Shown: positions 59,690 through 64,000 of the stretch, piece after piece | How positions within the stretch are numbered: the stretch's first letter is position 1 | How the letters are laid out: every line of letters starts with the position of its first letter | Source of the DNA: Telluria aromaticivorans | GTDB taxonomy: Bacteria; Pseudomonadota; Gammaproteobacteria; Burkholderiales; Burkholderiaceae_D | Assembly: GCF_013003915.1 (NCBI RefSeq) | Contig: NZ_JABAIV010000001.1 | Coordinates: forward strand, 124,001 to 188,000 | Direction of reading: 5' to 3' | Length of the DNA stretch: 64,000 nucleotides | Position numbers and translations under genes: made by a program | Notes under the pieces: model-generated | What the model saw: the letters and a program-made list of their open reading frames with translations, nothing else | What the model was told of the DNA's origin: nothing | The model's database searches: none

Positions 59690-60628
59690 ATGGAAGCGGA
59701 TCTCGCATTCGCGCAACGCCTCGTCACGGTCACCTTAAACTTGTCGGTTGCGGTTCTGGTCGGCGGGAGCGCTGCGCATATCTGGCTGCGCAGCGCGCGC
59801 TCGGCGTGGGGAACGGCCCTGGTCCCGCGCCTGCGGACGGTCTCGCTTGTCGGATTGACAGCCGCTGTGGCGGCGTATGTGGCGGTGCTCTGGCTTGAAG
59901 CGGCGTCAATGGCAGAGGTTCCGGTAAGCGAAGCCTTCCCGGCTGTGCAGTCCGTTATCACGGCCACGCACTACGGGCTAGCCTGGATGATTGGTGCGGC
60001 CGCCTTGCTTGTCGCGGGGCTTACTTTCCGAACCGGTCCTGGCGCACGGCTACGGGCTGCGACACCGCTGGTCCGCGTAGCCGCTCTCGGCATATTTCTC
60101 TACTCCCGCAGCATGGTAAGCCATGCAGGCGCTGGCGGCGATTTTACCTGGGCGGTGCTGATCGACTGGATCCATCTTGTCCTGATCAGCATGTGGGTGG
60201 GCGAGGTCATCGTCGCAGGCCTGGTTACGCTGCGCAGCCAGCCTGAGTGGGAATCGAAGAACCGTGCCGAATGTGCACGTTTTGTTGCGTCCCTTTCGAC
60301 GTCGGCAACCGTCGCACTGGTCGGCATTTTCGTTACCGGGATCCTGAGTGCATGGCGGGGGCTGGGGAGCATCGGCGACGCTTTCGGCAATCCCTACGGA
60401 ACCACCCTGTTCATCAAGGTCGGGCTGGTGCTGAGCGCGGCGGCGCTTGGCGGACTTAACCGTTTCGTCGTCATGCCGAAACTGCTGGCCCAACTGCGCA
60501 TGCCTAAGCCGGATGGCAGCGCCGGCCGCAAGTTTGCACGCGTTCTCCAGGTCGAAGCGTGCATCCTGGTAGCAGCGCTCGTTGCAGCAGCCTTTCTCAG
60601 TTCAACCCCACCGCCTACGGCGTCGTGA
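59690..60628 (+). CDS. copD: Copper resistance membrane protein CopD
   Basis: A 312-residue membrane protein with eight hydrophobic helices. Family features are SRSMVSHAGAGGDFTWAVLI, DWIHLVLISMWVGEVIVAGL and a C-terminal TM containing RVLQVEACILVAALVAAAFL. CopD takes up copper from CopC across the inner membrane, or forms a complex with it. It starts 1 nt after the copC stop, so they are coupled. Confidence 0.92.
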   Translation: MEADLAFAQRLVTVTLNLSVAVLVGGSAAHIWLRSARSAWGTALVPRLRTVSLVGLTAAVAAYVAVLWLEAASMAEVPVSEAFPAVQSVITATHYGLAWMIGAAALLVAGLTFRTGPGARLRAATPLVRVAALGIFLYSRSMVSHAGAGGDFTWAVLIDWIHLVLISMWVGEVIVAGLVTLRSQPEWESKNRAECARFVASLSTSATVALVGIFVTGILSAWRGLGSIGDAFGNPYGTTLFIKVGLVLSAAALGGLNRFVVMPKLLAQLRMPKPDGSAGRKFARVLQVEACILVAALVAAAFLSSTPPPTAS

Positions 60629-60653
60629 GGATTTTTACCTTAAAGGAATAAGC

Positions 60654-61097
60654 ATGAAAAAGAAAAGTGTTCCGGGTCTCTTCCTGGCAGCTGCGCTCTT
60701 CGCAGTATCCTCAACCGGCCTGGCTGCGTCACCTAAAGAGGCGCTTGCGACCTTTCACGATGCCCTTACGAGCGGCGACAAGACGAAGGCACTCAGCCTG
60801 CTAGCCCCCGACATCGCGATCTACGAGTCCGGCTACGTCGAGCGCTCACGTGACGAATACGCGCATCATCATCTCGGCGGCGACATGGAGTTCGCAAAAA
60901 CCTCGACCCGCAAGGTGCTGAAGCAGACCGAGCGCATCGACGGCAACACGGCCGTGGTGTGGGAAGAAACCGAAACCACGGGTACTTCCAAGGGAAAGCC
61001 GTTGCACGTCCTTGGGACGGGAACCGCAGTCCTCGAGAGGAAGGGCGATACCTGGGCGATTGTGCACGTGCACTGGTCCTCACGAAAGGCCAAGTAG
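60654..61097 (+). CDS. Secreted NTF2/SnoaL-like protein of the copper cluster
   Basis: A 147-residue protein starting MKKKSVPGLFLAAALFAVSS with a signal peptide. The NTF2-like fold is suggested by PKEALATFHDALTSGDKTKA, HHHLGGDMEFAKTSTRKVLK and GTAVLERKGDTWAIVHVHWS. It resembles DUF4440/SnoaL-like proteins. HHHLG and HVHWS hold His residues that may bind metal. It is 25 nt after copD and seems the last gene of the plus-strand copper operon. Function unknown. Confidence 0.72.
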   Translation: MKKKSVPGLFLAAALFAVSSTGLAASPKEALATFHDALTSGDKTKALSLLAPDIAIYESGYVERSRDEYAHHHLGGDMEFAKTSTRKVLKQTERIDGNTAVVWEETETTGTSKGKPLHVLGTGTAVLERKGDTWAIVHVHWSSRKAK

Positions 61098-61220
61098 CCT
61101 GAGTCGGCGTTGCTACCGCTCCCCTGCCCCCGGCGGGTCAGCTCCTTGCTCAGTCTATTCGCCGGCCCTAGCGGTCGGCAGATCGGCGCCGCAGTCCTCT
61201 GTAGACCTTACGAATAATGC

Positions 61221-61251
61221 TTGACCTTGACATCGTTGGAAGGTCCATCCT
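61221..61251 (+). promoter_or_regulatory. CueR-type promoter of copA
   Basis: TTGACC (-35, 61221-61226) and CATCCT (-10, 61246-61251) flank a 19-bp spacer; the dyad ACCTTGA-N7-GGAAGGT (61224-61244) is the CueR operator pattern. It lies 24 bp upstream of the copA start at 61275, the usual place for CueR control. CueR itself is encoded 3' of copA. Confidence 0.8.
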
Positions 61252-61274
61252 GTATAACATTACTGGAGAAACCA

Positions 61275-63701
61275 ATGAATACTGTAATCGCACCTGGACC
61301 GGTGCTAGCTGTCCATACGTTCAAAGTCGAGGGGATGACCTGCGCATCCTGCGTGGGCCGTGTTGAAAAGGCGCTGGAATCCGTCGTCCGCGTGGAGAGC
61401 GCCAGCATTAACCTGGCTACCGAAAAAGCCACTGTTCAAGCGGCGCCCGACGTCAGCATCGACATGCTGACCGCTGCTGTGGAGAAGGCGGGTTATGAAG
61501 TCCCGCGGGATACAGTCGTGCTTTCGATTTCCGGAATGACCTGTGCCTCGTGCGTCGCACGAGTAGAACGTGCGCTCATGAAGATTCCTGGTGTGACGCA
61601 CGCCTCAGTGAATCTCGCTACCGAGAAAGCGCAGATAACTGCAATCAGCGTGCCGATCGAGCGGTTGATTGCCGTCGTGGAGACAGCCGGCTACGACGCG
61701 GCATTGCCTGTGGATGCCGCTGCAACGGAGAGTAAGCCTAATTCCAGGCTACCAGCATGGTGGCCCGTGGCTGTATCGGCATTGCTGAGTCTGCCACTTG
61801 TGGTCCCGATGCTGGGCATGCCGTTTGACTACCACTGGAATCTGCCCGGCTGGCTGCAGTTGGTATTGGCGACGCCCGTGCAATTCTGGCTGGGTGCCCG
61901 CTTCTACAAAGCTGGCTGGAAGGCGCTACTTGCCCGTTCGGGCAATATGGACCTGCTGGTCGCCATCGGTACCAGTGCTGCGTATGCGCTCTCAGTCTAC
62001 CTGCTGGTCACACACGGTGACCACGAAGGCATGGGCCACCTCTATTTCGAATCATCGGCTGTCGTGATCACCCTGGTCCTGCTGGGTAAATGGCTGGAAG
62101 CGCGTGCCAAGCACCAGACCGTCGCCGCACTCCGGGCGCTCGAGTCCCTGCGGGCAAGCGAGGCGATCGTCCGCAGAAATGGCCAGGACCTTGTCGTTCC
62201 GGTGGCGCAGGTGCGCCTTGGGGATGAAGTCATCGTGCGCCCCGGAGACCGGGTTCCCGTGGACGGGACGGTCGTCGAAGGCAGCAGTCACCTCGACGAA
62301 TCCTTGTTGACCGGCGAAAGCCTGCCCGTGACGAAAACCGTCGGCGACGCCGTGACTGGCGGCGCCGTCAACGCCGAGGGCATGCTCATCCTGCGGACAA
62401 CCGCCGTCGGCAGCGACACCATGCTTTCGAATATCATCAAGCTCGTCGAGGATGCGCAGGCAGTGAAGGCGCCAATCCAGCGGCTCGTCGACAAGGTGAG
62501 TGCTGTATTCGTTCCTGTTGTCCTCGTCATCTCCGTGGTGACCTTCTTTGCCTGGGGGCTGCTGACCGGCGACTGGCAGCAAGCCTTGCTCAACGCGGTG
62601 GCGGTACAGGTCATCGCCTGCCCGTGCGCGCTTGGACTCGCGACGCCGACCTCCATCATGGCCGGTACCGGCGTCGCGGCGCGCTACGGCATCCTGATCA
62701 AGGATGCGGAAGCACTCGAGATTGCTCATGCAGTCGACATCGTCGCTTTCGATAAAACCGGGACGCTCACGGAAGGCCGCCCTGCCGTGGTGGCGATCGA
62801 AGCGATCGCGCGCTCCGAGCGCGAGGTGCTCGAGCTCGCGCAGGCTGTTCAGCAATACAGCGATCACCCGCTTGCAAAGGCTGTCCAGGCTGAGGCAACG
62901 CGCCAGGGAGTCTCGCCACGTGCGGTATCGGCAGCACAAGCGCTTCCCGGGCGCGGCGTCAGAGCAGATACCAACGGCACGACTGTGTTCCTTGGTAATC
63001 GAAGGCTGTTACACGAAATCGGACTGGAGACGACCGGCCTGGAATACGCGGCAAGACTGCACGAGAGCGCTGGACGCACCGTATCGTGGCTCGCCTTAAA
63101 GAAGGGTGATGCCTGCGAGCTGGCTGGACTCCTGTCATTCGGCGATACCCTGAAGCCCTCTGCCAAAGCGGCAGTCGAGCGTCTGCGCGAGATTGGTGTC
63201 TCGTCAGTAATGCTGACAGGCGATAATTCTGGCAGCGCGCGAGCGGTCGCTTCCGCTGTGGGCATCAGCGATTTTCACGCTGAAGTACTCCCTGCGGCGA
63301 AGGCAAATCTCGTCGCAACCCTGAAAGCCAATGGCAAAACGGTGGCGATGGTAGGCGACGGCATCAACGATGCACCGGCGCTTGCCTCGGCCGACGTCGG
63401 CATCGCGATGTCGACCGGCACGGACGTGGCCATGCATACCGCCGGGATCACGTTGATGCGTGGTGACCCTATTCTGATAGCCGATGCTATCGACATCTCC
63501 AGGAAGACTTACCGCAAGATCCAGCAGAACCTTGGCTGGGCATTCATCTACAACGTGGTTGGGATCCCACTCGCCGCCATGGGATACCTGAGCCCCGTCA
63601 TCGCCGGCGCTGCCATGGCCTTCTCGAGCGTGTGCGTCGTGACAAATGCGCTCCTGCTGCGCCGTTGGAGACCCACATTGTCTAATGGAGCAAAGCCATG
63701 A
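61275..63701 (+). CDS. copA: Copper-translocating P-type ATPase with two HMA domains
   Basis: An 808-residue Cu(I) pump. ATG 61275 follows GGAGAA and lies just after a CueR-type promoter. Two N-terminal HMA domains carry [15 protein letters not shown] (20-34) and [15 protein letters not shown] (87-101). The core has [21 protein letters not shown] with phospho-Asp493, [10 protein letters not shown] and the TM8 [13 protein letters not shown]. It exports Cu(I) from the cytosol to the periplasm, where the oxidase and CopC act. It overlaps cueR by 4 nt (ATGA), so pump and sensor are co-translated. Confidence 0.96.
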   Translation: MNTVIAPGPVLAVHTFKVEGMTCASCVGRVEKALESVVRVESASINLATEKATVQAAPDVSIDMLTAAVEKAGYEVPRDTVVLSISGMTCASCVARVERALMKIPGVTHASVNLATEKAQITAISVPIERLIAVVETAGYDAALPVDAAATESKPNSRLPAWWPVAVSALLSLPLVVPMLGMPFDYHWNLPGWLQLVLATPVQFWLGARFYKAGWKALLARSGNMDLLVAIGTSAAYALSVYLLVTHGDHEGMGHLYFESSAVVITLVLLGKWLEARAKHQTVAALRALESLRASEAIVRRNGQDLVVPVAQVRLGDEVIVRPGDRVPVDGTVVEGSSHLDESLLTGESLPVTKTVGDAVTGGAVNAEGMLILRTTAVGSDTMLSNIIKLVEDAQAVKAPIQRLVDKVSAVFVPVVLVISVVTFFAWGLLTGDWQQALLNAVAVQVIACPCALGLATPTSIMAGTGVAARYGILIKDAEALEIAHAVDIVAFDKTGTLTEGRPAVVAIEAIARSEREVLELAQAVQQYSDHPLAKAVQAEATRQGVSPRAVSAAQALPGRGVRADTNGTTVFLGNRRLLHEIGLETTGLEYAARLHESAGRTVSWLALKKGDACELAGLLSFGDTLKPSAKAAVERLREIGVSSVMLTGDNSGSARAVASAVGISDFHAEVLPAAKANLVATLKANGKTVAMVGDGINDAPALASADVGIAMSTGTDVAMHTAGITLMRGDPILIADAIDISRKTYRKIQQNLGWAFIYNVVGIPLAAMGYLSPVIAGAAMAFSSVCVVTNALLLRRWRPTLSNGAKP

Positions 63702-64000
63702 ACATCGGACAGACCGCGGACGCATCGGGCGTGACTGCCAAGATGATTCGCTATTATGAAAGTATCGACCTCATTCCGGCAGCCAGCCGGACTGGTTCCG
63801 GCTACCGTCAGTACACGGAAAAGGACGTGCAAACGCTCCGGTTCATCAAGCGCTCGCGGGACCTCGGGTTTTCGATCGAGCGCATCAGGAGCCTGCTCAA
63901 CCTATGGCAGGATCGCGGCCGGCAGAGTGCCGATGTGAAGCGGCTGGCCTTGGGATACATCGCCGAACTGGAGGACGACATCCGGAAGCTGCAATCGATC
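63698..64000 (+). CDS. cueR: CueR-type MerR-family copper regulator (3' end outside window)
   Basis: Visible 101 residues, starting [20 protein letters not shown]. It has the MerR HTH and wing ([40 protein letters not shown]) and the dimerisation helix ([16 protein letters not shown]) still running at the window edge. The C-terminal Cu(I) loop is not visible. Its 4-nt overlap with copA and the CueR-type promoters at 53748 and 61221 identify it as the likely copper sensor of both operons; that link is inferred. Confidence 0.88.
   Translation, partial: MNIGQTADASGVTAKMIRYYESIDLIPAASRTGSGYRQYTEKDVQTLRFIKRSRDLGFSIERIRSLLNLWQDRGRQSADVKRLALGYIAELEDDIRKLQSI

Noticed and set aside
1..64000. tRNA, rRNA, prophage, insertion sequence or integron
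   Set aside because: No transposase, integrase, phage structural gene or cloverleaf/rRNA motif was recognised by reading; a dedicated scan would be needed to exclude small tRNA genes fully.

Overview
The window reads as chromosomal DNA of a GC-rich betaproteobacterium, most likely Oxalobacteraceae (Massilia/Telluria-like). This is an inference from overall gene content, codon use and dispersed GTAGGGTGGGC-type repeats; no rRNA or tRNA gene is present to anchor it. No CRISPR array, prophage or intact insertion sequence was found. Coding density is high and most genes sit in short operons with 1-20 nt overlaps.

Layout. 1-17.2 kb: housekeeping and envelope genes: partial thioredoxin-like protein, DUF3606 peptide, MscS channel, membrane sensor kinase, M23 peptidase, a nested palindromic repeat, a class A penicillin-binding protein with an acidic tail, a CHASE/PAS/GGDEF/EAL protein, a MarR regulator, an N-terminally truncated YbdK-like ligase remnant, a ZIP transporter, an XRE-2TM protein, a MOSC fusion protein and an LtaS-like sulfatase. 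17.3-26 kb: a respiratory block with cytochrome c, a RegA/RegB-type redox two-component pair, a SURF1 protein and cyoDCBA (bo3 quinol oxidase), divergent from an MFS transporter. 26.5-33.3 kb: flippase, second ZIP transporter, manganese catalase, hemerythrin with a 38-bp tandem repeat growing from its 3' end, a frameshifted patatin, and lrgAB. 33.5-39.1 kb: tyrosine/homogentisate catabolism (hppD, LysR regulator, hmgA) and a PhoD-like phosphatase. 39.3-50.2 kb: a FIST sensor protein paired with a soluble hybrid kinase, a CNNM/CorC transporter, an Lgt-like/TlpA fusion with a hairpin over its ribosome binding site, an ETHE1-like persulfide dioxygenase, a PAS-GGDEF-EAL protein, a gene split by an amber codon, and a YjbQ protein.

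50.4-64 kb: a copper-handling island. A minus-strand operon (77-aa protein, 2Fe-2S ferredoxin, YHS-type P1B ATPase, 60-aa membrane peptide) starts at a textbook CueR/MerR-type promoter with a 19-bp spacer. A plus-strand series follows: DUF2946-like protein, small His-rich protein, TolC-like outer-membrane factor without RND partners, multicopper oxidase, DUF411, CusF-like protein, CopC, CopD and an NTF2-like protein. A second CueR-type promoter then drives copA (two HMA domains), which overlaps cueR by 4 nt at the window edge. Together these would export cytosolic Cu(I), oxidise and bind periplasmic copper, and pair copper sensing with an extra ferredoxin.

The main points for a second look are the CueR-type promoter on a ferredoxin-containing operon, the orphan outer-membrane factor, the FIST/hybrid-kinase pair, two domain fusions, the hairpin over the tlpA-like start, three independently broken genes, and two families of structured repeats.
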